This document shows positions 48,100-61,000 of a stretch of DNA of 64,000 nt, in pieces (the stretch's first letter is position 1; each line of letters begins with the position of its first letter). The translations under genes and the position numbers were made by a program. The notes under the pieces were generated by a model that saw nothing but the letters and a program-made list of their open reading frames with translations, made no database searches and had not been told where the DNA came from. Origin of the DNA: Nyssa sinensis (taxonomy: Eukaryota; Streptophyta; Magnoliopsida; Cornales; Nyssaceae); the NCBI GenBank assembly GCA_008638375.1, contig CM018043.1, forward strand, positions 37,709,396 through 37,773,395, read 5' to 3'.

Positions 48100-48263
48100 C
48101 TTTACTTCATATTACGTACTTCACATATTTAGGTAGCCTAGGACTTACCTAACTCATAATTCTATTTTCGAATCACTAAGTTGATCTTAAGTCAACCTAG
48201 AACGAATCTTAATCATTCTTAACTTAAATTTCAGTCTTTTCCCAAAAGACCTAATAACCTAGT

Positions 48264-48276
48264 GGCTCTGATACCA
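48264..48276 (-). other. E2 primer binding site
   Basis: Minus-strand TGGTATCAGAGCC lies three bases inside the 5' LTR boundary at 48280. It is followed by CTAGGTTATTAGG, a partial match to the T-arm complement seen in E1 and H. Confidence 0.93.
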
Positions 48277-48279
48277 TGT

Positions 48280-51200
48280 TGTCACGACCCGAAACCCACC
48301 CTAAGCGGATCATCGGATCGCGATCGCCGCCCCGAGACCCGAGGGCCCCGAGACAAGGCTCGCATATGCAGCGGTATCGAATAGAAGTGCAACATACGTT
48401 TTGCGGAAGCGTGAAAAACTTTTTCTTTTCTTTTCTCATTTTTAAATTATGCACATCCGTCCGATACTGCTGCTCCATACATAGCATACATGGTTACACA
48501 TTCAGAGTATAACGAAAACTTAAAGACTTATAACATTAATACAATACATGTTCAGTTGCCCTGAGGGCTTAATACATATTCTTACATTGTCTACTAATAC
48601 AAAATGTACCACTAGAGTTCATAGGTTTCTGAAGAGAAACTATTTAAACATATCTTCCCAAAATCAGCAGATTCATCATCAACGTCCTCAAGTCAAAACT
48701 GCTGCTAATTACCTGAAAGGGGGGGTCCGAACAAAGTCCGGGTAAGCTAATCTAAGCTTGTGAGCAATTCCAGTATTCGTCATGGGGTTTTAAATTTGCA
48801 GTGGTTTAGTACATAAGAGTTTGTAAAATAATCACCGCCAATTGTTCGTATACTTTGAATACAGAAAATATGCATTCCTTAAATCATGTAGCTTGAAACA
48901 TTTAAAGTATTCAAGCTAAACTCATACTTTGTCAAATAGAGTATATAACTCAAAACATATGTATTTCGTAAAACCATAGCTTTGAAACATTAAAGTATTC
49001 AAGCGACACTTATACTTCGTCAAATAGAGTATGTAACTCAAACATATGCATTTCGTAAAACAATAGCTTTGAAACATTAAAGTATTCAAGCTATACTTAT
49101 ACTCATGAACTTCAAAACATATAACATAACATGTATTTCTTAAATAGAGTATATAAAACTCAAACATATGCATATTGAAAATGAGAGTAAAAGCTTGCTT
49201 CCATTTTCAAACCATTTATCATCTTATCACTTCCATTAGTGGAATCCGTTTCGAACCGGACTCCCATATTACTTATCAATGGAGATATCTCATCTGCCTG
49301 AGGGATTAGATCCTGCTACCGGGCATTTTACAGGGCAATTGAGTTCCGTAAAACCCAAAATCCTGCCTATTTTACAGGGCAACTGAAAACTCAGAATCCT
49401 GTCTAAGTGCTTATGCACCATTCATCTTATAAAACTTTTATCATGTGACTTATCTCATAAGTACTTTTCATAAATTCGTAATAAACATTCGTATACTTGA
49501 AATAAGAAAATTCAGAATATTTAACAATAATTGCATTTTAACTAGACATGCTGAAAAATATTTGAAGGAAAAACTGTTGCAGAAACCAATCACTAAGCAT
49601 GTCACAATGAATTTCTAAAACAGAACAATTAAAAACTGAATCATGTAAATACTGAATTTGAAACTTCAAATACTTCATATCTTATACTTTAAACTCTTTT
49701 TAAATCATGGAGTTAAATCTCCAATTCAAACACAGGGTTACTCACCTTGATTCTTTAGGGTTAGTGCTAATAATGTGCTTTCCCACTTTCCTGGTAGTTC
49801 CTAAGAACAATTCATAAACATCTCATCAACTTCATATTCATCGTAATATCATTTCGATATTCCTTAACTTATGCTTAAATCGTATTTGATCCTACAATGA
49901 TTTCATAAATTCATATGTACTTAACGTAACTCGTATTCTTAACCTATGACACAATTTAATGTGTTAGAAATTGAATCTACTTCAATTTATACTCTTCTGG
50001 AAGTTCCATTAACTTTAATTTAAAGTTATTTATTTGGCGTGTTTACGTGTCGTGTCTTTTCGTATTTCGTTTCTTGTACTTGCCTTAGTATTAGTACTTT
50101 GGCATCATTTCAGTTCATAGTCATCTAACAGATGCTATTCATCAAATTTTATGTCTTTTTATTTTAGACATTTCTTTAGGTCGAATAGACTCTACCATTG
50201 AGTCCGGAGTGTCGAAGAAAGTCGGTTTAGGCTTTCGTAACATTTAATTCGGACTGTTATATGAAAAAGGACAAAATGGTCATTTTATCGTTTTACGTGT
50301 CATATCTTTCCGTACTTCGTTTCGTAATTTGGACTCCATTTTTGAGTCTGGGATGTCAAAGAAAGTTAATTTAGACCTTCTCTGATTTCATTTTAGCTTT
50401 AGGGGTACCAGGGGTATTTTGGTCATTTTACCCCTTTACGTGTCTTTATTTTTCGAGACCCCGTCTCGTGTCGTGGACCTCACCATTGGACTCAGAAGGT
50501 CCAAAATAGTAAGAATACATTAATAATTTGTCAATTTTGGTCAAGGGGTATTTTGGTCATTTACCCCTTACGTGACTTTATTTTTTGGGCTCCGTCTCGT
50601 AAAACGGACCCTACCATTAGTCTCAGAATATCCGAAATAGTAAGGATACACTATTCATTTATTAAATTTGGACTTTGTTTGACTTGTTTATGGGGTAAGG
50701 GCATTTTGGTCATTTTGACATTTTCTAGGGGTCTCAAATTTTTCGGGACCTCATCTCATGTCGTGGACCTCACCAATGGGCTTAGGGGGTCCAAGATAGT
50801 AAGGTTACATATATAACTTGTAATTTTTGGACAACGGGCCATTTCGGAGTAATTAATTTAATTAATTAAATTTAATTAAATTAATTTAATACATGTATAT
50901 ATATATTATTAATGGGGAATAAGGAATAGGTTGAATAGGATGGCACGCTGGCCAGCGTGCCATCTCCCTCCCCATACATCACAGGATCGAGTCCCACCAG
51001 GTGCGGTTGCACCTTTTTAATTTTCGAATTATATACATTATAATATATATATATATATATATATCATGTTTATAAATGGACACATGTGAGCGCGTGGCCG
51101 AGTGGAAAAGAGAAGACTTCCCACGCGCGAGGGTTAGGGATCAAAACCCCTTAGCAACACTTTGTTTCCCTTTTTCCTTAATTTTTCATAACACGGTTTA

Positions 51201-52553
51201 TATATAACCGTATACGCCCCTAAACGGCGTCGTTCCAATAACTCGGTGGCAAGCCCCAAGGCTGCCACCTGTCCCGAGTCCACCCACCGTTTTAAACGGT
51301 GCACGAGTCGACTCGGTCGTCTTCCCCGGGCGACCGACTGAAAACCCTAATTCCCGATTTCCTTTTTCTCCTATTTCGTGCAGTTTGGATCCATGGATCC
51401 TTACTGTTTTTGTCCCAAAATGTTTCTAAGAGATAATCGAGTATATTGGCATTCGTTTTGGAGTTTAAAACTCCTTCATATGTTCGGTTTTGGACATGAT
51501 AGCTGAACCTGTAATAGCCTCGGTTCACACTCGTTTCTTGACCATTTTTTATGAGGTTTGGCTTGTTGTGATCCCCTCTTCATGGAGATCAAGTTTTCAT
51601 TTAAATAAACGGCTTAAATCATGAGTTTAGAGGTTTGGGGTGTAGACCCGAAACCTGCAACTTAACATTTGAGGGCCTTTGTTCATGCTTTTTGGTCGCG
51701 GTCACACGTTTTTAACATGTTTGTGTGGTCTAAAAGAGGTCCCTATACACCAAACCAAGTTTGGTTTCCCTCCGATCAGACCTGCTTGAGCAAGGTCCAT
51801 CCATGGCCGTGGCTTATGGGTCATGCAATCTTAGGTGTTTTTAAGCTAGATTTTCATGCTTGTTAAAGTTTAGACGTGTTCTAAACATCATATATACAAA
51901 ATGGAAGCTTTAAATCGGTTCATATGTAGAGAAATTATAGAGAGGGAATTTTGACAGTTTGAACATTCTCACCTTTTTGGTTGGTTTTCCTCCTCTTTCT
52001 TGCTCTAATCCTTCTTCTCTTCTCTTCAGTTCTTGTTCTTTTGGTTTCTTTAGCAAGAAGAAAGCATGATTTGCATGCTTGGCCTTTATAGAGAAGTGAC
52101 CGACTCTTCTCACTCCTCCCACCTCTCTCTCTCTCTCTACAGCTATCTTTCTCTTTCTACATTCTGAATTCTAGCCCTACATAGACTTCCCATCCCATAA
52201 TTTCAGCCTTCTCTCTTTCCTACTTTGCATTAATTTCCCATAGATATTTATACATATTATATACATATATATACATATACACATATATATACAAGACACA
52301 CACACACATTTGCCGACACACACACACACATTCACATTGTTCACCTCTTCACTTTTCATCTTTTTCATATTTCATTTATTTCATATATATATACATATAT
52401 ACATTTTACATACGTTTAATTAATACACATATATATATATATCAAGTCTTATAATTAATTAATTAATGTAAAAATCAATTAATTATATATATATGGTTTT
52501 CTTCCCTCGTAGTACGTGTCATGTGACCCGGTATCCCGGGTCGGGATATTACA
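48280..52553 (-). mobile_element. E2 5' LTR
   Basis: Second LTR of E2, nearly identical to 42180-46451. Its leader carries a donor-like AAAAAG/GTGAGA (minus, at 51972). TATA-like and CA-rich tracts lie at about 52250-52440, near the 5' end in the LTR sense. Confidence 0.95.
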
Positions 52554-52558
52554 CAATC

Positions 52559-55397
52559 CCTACTTTCAAAATATGGCGTCTTTTCCTGAAAAAGTCAAAT
52601 TATCTGTATGAGCTAACAAAACTCAGTAAGTAAATTCCTTTGCTCTGTCAGGGGTCAAAGTCAATAACCCAAGATAAATAAGGTTATGCCAATATGATAG
52701 CCAATCAAGAAAATGAGATGTCACAATAACAAGTCACAAAATGTGAATCAACTGAACTGACCCCTCGGGTCTAAGGCACATGCTAGTCAAAGATGCAGTT
52801 TTACTTATGAATCTTTCACCTTTCCCTTCACCAGGAAATATGGGATGCGCACGTCGCCCCTCCTCCCTCGACATCTACTATCCTCAACAAGGAGTGCCGC
52901 CAACATCATGCCACACTCCTAGTTGGGGTTTGACTTTCTTTTTCCCCTAATAAATAGATGTATAATAATCACATGGTCAAGATATAGAATTTAATTTCAC
53001 AATATCCACAAACTGGAATAAACATCGAAATGCGAAATCAACAATATCTGAAATGTATAAAGGAATACAATTCTAACAGTAATAAGAAACACTGTGTGAC
53101 ATGGCTAGAACTTTACCACATGCAGAGATCAGATTTTACTTACCTCTTAACTATTCACCCTTCTTGCAATAAAAGGTCAATTCACCTTTTCCTTGCCTTT
53201 AGATGTTCCTATTAATTAGGAAATATATCTCTTAGATTAATGCTATATATATGCATAGCCTATACTTTAAGCCATTTCATATATCGATATGATAAGTATT
53301 TCTTTTGGTAAAAGGGACTCCATTATTGAGTCCGAAACATCAAAGAAAGTTAGTTTAGGCTTTTACAGACTTTCATTTAGACTTCTATACTAAAAAGGGC
53401 AAAATGTTCATTTGTATATTTACGTGTCTTTATTTCTTGGGACCTATTTTCACAATTTGGACTCCACCGTTGAGTCGGGAATGTCCAAAATAATAAAGAT
53501 TGACTATTCATTTGATTAATTAGGACATCGAAATTATTTTCCTTAATTAAATTAATTTAATCATTTACAATAATAATATATATTATTTTGGGCGTATTTG
53601 GAACACATGTGCCATGGTGGCACGGTGGCTCCCACACATGGCTTAGGATCCTTCTTCCTCATGCGTCTCAGGTTCGAAGCTTGGGAACTACTGCTCCCCC
53701 ATTTTTCCTCTAATTAACTACAGTCCAAATAGTGGACAAGTTGTCTATCCTAGGATAGGATATCTCATTCGAATTGGGTTTGACAATTTAATCTCCCAAA
53801 TAGGTTAAAATTAGTTTTAATTAAATCATGCCTCATTCAAAATGACGCAGTTTCAAGCCAGAATAGGCCCAAACGACGTAGTTTTATGTTTACTGTTCAT
53901 TGTCTTCTTCGGTGGGATTCCGTCATCCCCTCTGGCACCGACGACATTTTTTCGACGACTCTCCACATCAAACTCAATGCAGTTCGACTCAGTTTTTCAC
54001 AAGGATTCCATATCCTATTTCAAATTTTTAATTTAACTACTCGAGTTTCATGAATAAGAGAATTTTAGTAGGTCTCCGGTGAGATCCGATTCTCCGGCCA
54101 ACTTTTTCTTCCTCATTTTGTGGCTTTTCAGCCACTGGTTTAACCTAGTTTTTCTCCTATTTTCTTCCTGCACTCAAGAGGAACAAATCCTCATGGTTTA
54201 AATCAAGTTTAATACATGAAATCATGGCTTTTTGATTTTTAACCTAGACCTGTAACTACCAGGTTCTCACTCACTTCTCAACCATTTTTAATGGTTATTT
54301 TCGCAAAAGTCTCTATTTTTCCTACTCTTTCAGACCCCATTCTTAAACCAAGCTTTAATGCTTTAAAATGGGGAAAAAAAATAGAATCGAATTTCTCTTA
54401 CTTGGGTGAGCTTTTGGTTCGTAGATTCCACACTTTTCCTTGCTGTTTCTTTCTTCTTTTTCCCTCTGAATCTCAAAGCTCCACTTTCTTACTTAGCTTC
54501 TTTTATTTTTTCCTTCTGATTTTTTTAATGAACTATCTTATATATATATACACAGAGCCAACCACCCCTTTTCTCTCTAACCTCTCTTTCCTCCCTGTTT
54601 CCCTTTTCTTGACTTTTCTTTTTTGATTTCTTTTAATCTTTAGCTTTAAATCTTTCATGATATTTACATTATATATGAATATTATATACAAACACACACA
54701 CACACACACTAACACACGCACAGCTCACCCACAACACTCATCACCCTTTGCCGACATTGCTTTCCTTTCCCCCTTGCATGCAAACATGCTTGTACATATT
54801 TAATTCAGATTATATATATATATATATATACATACTATAATACATATACACATATACCTTATATACTACAACACATCACACATTAACACACTTTTAGTGC
54901 GTGTTGCCGACACTTCTCACATACACACACACACACTTCTGCACACACATGATATACATATTGATATATATATATGCCTAAATATATCTTATCATATACG
55001 TACATATATATATATATGTATACCCATATATACATATATATATATACACATATATACAGACATATTTACATATGTACGTGTCTGCAAACACATTTTTCTG
55101 TGCTGTCGAATCCCTCGTATGGGTGATCCCGGTACTCGGGATTGCCTATAAATTACTATCGTATACCGACATTAACTATGTATTCAAATACTGTATGGTT
55201 ACTTAATCCGTGAACCATACAATTTGCCTCAAACTGCGTACTCAATTTCGTACACTAACCACTATTTTTGGTATCATTACGATAGCTCGATTACATTTGA
55301 TATTACATTCATTAGCTTGGTCTGCCCCGGTATTATTATTTTATCATTTTTGAGAGTTTTTGGAATTAATCCAATTTATTTGGGTCGAGGTGTCACA
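52559..55397 (-). mobile_element. Element C 3' LTR, main segment
   Basis: It continues the C LTR after E2 and ends TGGGTCGAGGTGTCACA. It contains GTCC modules (53320-53510), a tRNA-like module (53618-53680: TGGCACGGTGG, then GGTTCGAAGCTTGG), a CT-rich leader and long TA/CA-rich tracts (54540-55080). Open frames within it are not convincing genes. Confidence 0.88.
53618..53680 (+). repeat. tRNA-like box module in the C LTR
   Basis: TGGCACGGTGG (one mismatch to an A-box) and AGGTTCGAAGC (B-box core TTCGA), followed by ATTTTTCC at about 53700. Antisense to the LTR. Confidence 0.45.
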
Positions 55398-56050
55398 TTC
55401 TACCTCCCTTAAATTGAGTTTTGTCCTCAAAACTCGAACGTTCTCATCTAGGAAACTCTATTCACTTTTTATTAAATATTTACATTCATGGTTCTATTTT
55501 CAATCGGTCTTTTACGATCGTTTAGATCACATTGATCCTTAAAGAATCATTCATCATTTACCTTTATCTAACTTGACAGAGTATCGACTACAATTGGTCA
55601 CGTATTATCTTAGATTAATAAGATTTATTGAATTTATTCCTAATATTTATTCATCATGTGTCAACCTCTTTGGGCTTTGCCCCGCATGGCCTTAAGACGA
55701 GTTGTTCAAAGTAATGGGCAGCTGTCTAATAGACTCTCATACCATTTGTACGCAGCCGTACAATGGACTCTCATACCATCTATACATACCTGTACAATGG
55801 ACTTTGATACCATCTGTAATGACCTGCATCCACTCAGCACAATATGGTCCTTCAGGTATTTACCATTCATTGTAAAATATCAATGGTCAGAATAATAATA
55901 ATCGTCATAAGAATATGGTTAAATTCCTATCTGTAGACCAACGTTAGACTTGACCGTATAAGTACACTTAGTCTTATCTCCCATGACTCCATGAAAACAC
56001 TAGAGCTTTTTTACTTAGTGGTTTTCAAACCTAGAGTTCTAATACCATTC
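55398..56050 (-). mobile_element. Element C internal region without coding sequence
   Basis: Begins (window order) with the PPT side (minus AAGGGAGGTAGAA, 55398-55410) and the hairpin GAGTTTTG-AGGA-CAAAACTC (55416-55435). It ends with a decayed PBS (minus TGGTATTAGAAC, 56036-56047). No gag or pol motif remains in 650 bases, so C is a deleted or LARD-like element. Confidence 0.8.
55733..55826 (-). repeat. 34-bp tandem repeat with PBS-like motifs in C
   Basis: Two full and one partial 34-bp units begin ACTCTCATACCAT, ACTCTCATACCAT and ACTTTGATACCAT. On the minus strand each contains TGGTAT(G/C)A-AG, resembling the PBS core. They lie about 225 bases inside from the real PBS. Confidence 0.8.
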
Positions 56051-56600
56051 TATCACGACTCGAAACCCACCTTGTGCGGATCTAGCATCGCGACCCCGAT
56101 CCGACCCATTTGCCGAATTGGATTTTTTTCTTTTAACTTTAACATAACATTTATATGTGAGTGTTATTAACATGCTTTCAGAAATTAATAATTAAATATA
56201 CAGCGGAAGACTTAATAAAAATTTTTGCATTTATATTACTAGAGTTCTTAAATATACAGACCCAAAAAATCTAAATATAACTATCCTTAAGACGTGGGGT
56301 GATAGGAGAACACAGGATAAGTACTATACTTCACTATCAAAATATCCTTGCAGTATATGTATCTGCAGAAACTCTACGCCTGTTCGGGATCCTAATCCCT
56401 ACTTTCAAAATGTGGCGTCCTTTCCTAAAAAAGTTAAATTATCTGTATGAGCTAACAAAACTCAGTAAGTAAATTCCTTTACTCTACCGGGGTTAAAGTC
56501 AATATAAGAAATTCCATAACCCAAGATAAACAAGGTTATGCCAATATGATAGCCAATCAAGAAAATGAGATGTTACAATAACAAGTCACAAGATGTGAAT
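56051..56600 (-). mobile_element. Element C 5' LTR fragment
   Basis: Begins TATCACGACTCGAAACCC (a decayed TGTCACGACCCG) and aligns with 15180-15491, 42142-42179 and 52559 to about 52748, which confirms how the C LTR is split. Homology stops at about 56600. It has one CAGCGGAAG at 56201-56209. Confidence 0.88.
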
Positions 56601-56801
56601 AGTCAAACCGGCGAGGTTCGCCGGAGAAGGTGATCGGAGCTTCACCAACGGTGCTCAATTTTGGCGTTGACCGGTCAACGGGTCAATAGTCAAATTGGGT
56701 TGGATCTCGGGTCGTGGACCAGGTCGGGTCTCGAATTTGGGTATTGGCTTGGTTATCCCTTCCCTTGTTTTCTTTGTGTACCCACATCGGTCACCCCCCT
56801 T
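56601..56801 (+). mobile_element. LTR-like G-rich fragment of uncertain origin
   Basis: Sequence rich in CCGGCGAGG, CCGGAGAAGG and GGGTCGGG-type words resembles the GC-rich middle parts of plus-oriented LTRs such as 16620-16910 and 18555-18700. It may be a remnant of the H 3' LTR left by a deletion, or another element. Boundaries are not defined. Confidence 0.35.
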
Positions 56802-57484
56802 CTACGGTAAATATTTGGGTAGCAATCGAGTATAAGCTTTGTTAGTGAAAGTTTTAGAAAACTTTTTCAACCTTAGGTTGGTGTCATTGCTAAAGTAATT
56901 GAGGCTTTCAATGAACCTATGGACATACTCATTGGAACTCCCATTTTTCCTATCAAACTTAGAGAATTTATGGGATATATCCCTCAAAATAAGAAATCAA
57001 TGCTATTTTAGGAGGATAAGGAAAAGAAAATTTAGTGGATGAGAGTTTTTGTTTTTTTGAAAGGAGAGCTTGAACTTCCTGCTTAACATATTTGCAGGTA
57101 AGTTGAATAGTTGGGATAATGTTTAGAACGACATTATGGTTTTGCTGAGGGTTATGAAAAATAGAATTGAAGTGATTGGTGTTTGAAGTTTCTCCTAATA
57201 TGATAGGTGGACCTTTAAGAGTTTCCCTATTCTCAATTGTGGCAAGAGCAATGGAAGTAGTGGCCCAAAGGTTGGGTTGGGGAGGTTTTGGCTCCCTTTG
57301 GGTAGTTTGGAGTGCAATAGGGGTTTAAATGTGTATTAGGCACATAGGATGAAGATGGGATAGTAGGATGAATGGTGGCAGAAGGTAAAGGTGGTGGAGA
57401 ATGGGGGTAGGCACATTGACTGAACATTGCCTCAAACATCATTTGTTGATTCCTTATCAATTCTGCTGTTACACTCATGATCAA
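56802..57484 (-). pseudogene. gag: Degenerate gag fragment of another gypsy element
   Basis: Two minus-strand frames carry Gag-like features: a Pro/Ser-rich N-terminal part (57233-57484) and a core with FSKFDRKNGSSNEYVHRFIE and RLKKFSKTFTNKAYTRLLP (56802-56987), matching the pattern of plant retrotransposon Gag domains. The frames are not continuous, and downstream pol is absent. The style differs from the E1-E3 Gags. Confidence 0.6.
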
Positions 57485-58082
57485 TTCAAGGCTCTAAACT
57501 AAAATGGTAATTAGGACATGGGGATTGTATCCCTCAAGAGGAGGAGGCTCTAGTGCTTCTGGAGCTTCACGCACTTTCAGGATAATCTCTTGGTGGTAAG
57601 CCATTCTTGGGATGAGATGAAGCCATCTTCAATGGTATTTACTCCTCAGTGGAGTCACTAAAAAGTTGATAGTCTATCAAACTGGTCATGAGTTAGAGAA
57701 TGCGTTGTACATATAGTAAATCTTCCACGTTAGGTAGTAAAGGTTCTCAGGATAAGATGACAGGAAAAAAGTAGAGGCATTCTAGAAACTGAGAAAGATT
57801 TACTTAGAAGTATTGGGCATTGGGTATGAGTGTAGATTGAGAGCACTATGAGGAAATGATAATGATGGCACAGACCCAAAGTACTCATTAGTGGTTTAAT
57901 GGTGAGGGAATGAACATTGCAAAGAGTATATTGTCAAAGGTCTTATCAGTATTATTGTTCATAATGATGTGGAGCTATTTATAGTAGTCTCAGCATATGA
58001 GGTTGTTAGAGATGATATCCCATGTAACAAACTAGTCATATGATTAACTACAATCCAAAATAGAAGATAGTTAGAAGTACAT
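57485..58082 (-). mobile_element. Leader-like remnant upstream of the degenerate gag
   Basis: Minus-strand sequence upstream of the gag fragment includes TTTTTAGTGACTCCACTGAG (57645-57664), like the GACTCCACTGGGG segment often seen near the start of Tat/Ogre-type internal regions. No intact PBS or LTR boundary was found. It ends where E3 inserted (TACAT 58078-58082). Confidence 0.35.
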
Positions 58083-61000
58083 TGTCACGACCCGAAACCC
58101 ACCCTATGCGGATCTCGTGTCGCGGGGCCGACCCGAAGGCCGTCCCTACTTTTTCCGTTCCAGTATCATAATACTATTATGCAATGTACTAAAAATTTTA
58201 ACAGTAAACAGCGGAAGCCTTTATCAATTACAGTAATCCAGCGGAAGCCTTTTTAAATACATTAAACAGCGGAAGTCTTATTAAATACATGACATAGTTC
58301 TACATAATACAAAATGAGAACTAATCCGTAACCAGCACCCGGGGGTGGTGAATACATGGGAGAACTAACATAGACTGATCAGTACTTCAAAATGTTCCCC
58401 TACGCTCTCAGACTCCTACTGGGGTCTTGCAGCGTCATCACCTGAAATGGGGGTAAGTGGGGTGGAATGAGCTATGAAGCTCAGCAAGTAAACCAGATCT
58501 CCGACACTGGTATCGATGATTTTAAAGAACGTGAATCCATGAATAAAATATGATAGCCAATCATAAGAAAGGAGATGCTGTGATAGCCAATGAGAACAGT
58601 TGCCATGATGGCCAATAAGTAGTGGGGCACAATATACAGTCAGAAGTAATGAATAAGCAGTGATAAGAGTTTCTCAACAATAACCTGTCACAATGAGAAT
58701 ACTGCCACAATAAATCGTTTACAATCAAACCAATGGACAATGTAAGGTAATCCATAAGAAACAGTAGTCCATAAGAAACAGTAATCCATAAGGTACAGTA
58801 GTCCATAAGAAACAGTAACCATTCAACAATATTTCCATAACGATAATCCAATGGAGATGCTTATAATCTGTAGTAGGGAATGGCAACCCCTCTGCGTAAT
58901 TCGAGGCCCGGCATACCTCTCAGTTAAACTCACATCTTTTGCCACATGTCCGTTCACGGACTAGTTCGTCACAGAAGCATCGGATGGATATTGTGACTGA
59001 GCACAATTCCAGCATTTATAAACATAGCATGATCATTTGTGATTCCATAAGGAGTATGAAAATGGAATATCATATACACAGTAAAGCATAACAGTAAGCC
59101 TTTCAAGGCAGGGTTCATTTCAATAACAATAGTACAATAGTCAATCAATGTCCACAAGATAGAACAATATCGTACTGTGGATAGCAATAACGTGAAGTAC
59201 TTTCAGGAGTACAAATTTGGCAGTAAAGAGAATAAACTTGGCTTTAGAAACACCACATGGAAGAGAAAGTGATCCACTTACTTCTATCGTGATTCTAACT
59301 CAGAAATCCGTGAAGGTACCCTTGCCTTTCGAGTTCCCTATATATCAGTGAGTACGTTTCAGAATAAATGCTATTCATCAAATTTTATACCTTTCTATCA
59401 TAAGTATTTCAAATACTATTTTAGACTTTACCATTGTGTCCGGAATGCCGAAGAAAGTCGGTTTAGGCTTTCGCGGAATTCCATTTGGGCTTTTGTACTA
59501 AAAAGGGCAAAATAGTCATTTTGCACTTTTACGGTATTTTATCCTTCGGGGTTCCGTCTCGTAAAACGGACCCCACCATTGGACTCAGAACGTCCGAGAT
59601 AATAGGTTTTGACTATTCATTTGTGTCGGTTGGACTTCGTTTGACCTCTTTTTGGAATAGGGGCATTATTGTAAAATTAATATTTAATTAATTTTTTATA
59701 CTTGGGCAACAGTGAAATTTTCCAAACTATTTGGGCCGGTTCACAATTACTAAAAGCTGCGGTCTGAACCAGTTGGTTCAGACCTAAAAACCCTAAACCG
59801 GTCAGTCCTTGCCCTGAACCAAACGGTTCACTTCATATGAAAACCGGATTCCAATAACCTAATTTCCTATCCCTATCCAGGGTTCGGATAACCTCAAACC
59901 CATTTCCCATTTCTTATCTTCACAACCAAACAACCCAATACCCTTTTAAATTAAAGACTCAAAACGACACAGCTTCGGTTTACCATTTATGTCCGGTCGG
60001 GTACCGACCCGATCCAACCCAGACCCGTTCCTTTTAACCCGGTAGACCCCCCGATTTTCCGATCATCTTCCCCAAGCTCCGGTGAGAGAACTTTAGGGTT
60101 CCGTCACCATCTCCGGTGACGGCAACCTAAATCCGATCATTTTCTCTCCCTTTTTCAATGCCATTCCATTCCTTTCCCTTCAAGGACCTCGACCCTAGCC
60201 TCGGCTTGCCCTAAAACCCTCCCCATCTTCACGAATAGGGAGTTATTTACCTCCGGCCGCTTCTCCGGCCGAGTCTTCCTTCTCTATTTCGTGACTGTTA
60301 AGTCACGGTTTTTACTCTATTTTTATCCTATATGTTTCCTGTGTAATAGAGGACCAATTTCTCATTATAAAAACCAAGTTTTAAACACAATTTCATGGAA
60401 CCCGAGATTATTCCATCAACCTGCAACTCCATATTTCTCCACGGTTTCTACACCATTTAACTTAATTCTTTTTGCATTTAAAAGCTAATATCATGCTTAT
60501 TAAGACCCTACCATTATATCTAAGCTTTATGCTTTAAATCGAAATAACAGTACTGAAATGAATTACCTGGGTTTCGGATTTTTGAGCTTACTGTGACTCT
60601 CCCACCTTTCTGTTTCTGCTTCACCTTTCTCTCTTCTTCTTTCCTTCAGTTCCTAACTCTCTCTTTTCTTTTCTAACCTCCCATCACTCAAACCCGTGTA
60701 TGTATACATACAACAACCGCCTCTTCTCTCTCTACATTATCTCTCTCTCTCTCTCTCTCTCTCTTGCAGTCATCCTTGACTGCAGAGAACTGCCCTCTTT
60801 ACCCTAGCCATCCACGTACCCTATATACATATATATATTTACATATATACATATATCTCTTACACACATCCACCACCTTTATCAAGGTCGGTTGGTGGGT
60901 TTCCCAAACACACACAAACACACAGTGATGCACACACACACACACAGTGATGCACACACCCACTGATTTTTGTTTTGGAAGCTTCCTTTCCTTTTTCCTT

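Larger units (their letters stand above)
42180..52553 (-). mobile_element. E2, complete gag-only retrotransposon with 4.27 kb LTRs
   Basis: A minus-strand element of 10,374 bp: 3' LTR 42180-46451, internal 46452-48279, 5' LTR 48280-52553, and TSD CAATC at 42175-42179 and 52554-52558. The restored target matches the other C LTR at 56381-56420. The internal region is only 1.8 kb, with PPT, one gag gene and PBS; no pol. The LTRs differ by about 15-20 substitutions over 4.27 kb by eye, plus small TA and G-run indels. It resembles the TR-GAG concept (LTR elements with only GAG), but with giant LTRs. Confidence 0.95.
15180..56600 (-). mobile_element. Element C, non-autonomous gypsy element, 5' LTR truncated
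   Basis: A minus-oriented element begins with its 3' LTR at 15180 (TGTCACGACCCGGAACCC). After removing S4 and E2 the 3' LTR is 15180-15491, 42142-42179 and 52559-55397, about 3.19 kb. The internal part is only 55398-56050, with a PPT side, a degenerate PBS and no coding sequence. The 5' LTR survives only as 56051-56600. The target duplication cannot be checked because the right end is missing. Pieces were joined by alignment of 15330-15491/42137-42179/52554-52720 with the second LTR at 56200-56590. Confidence 0.85.
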
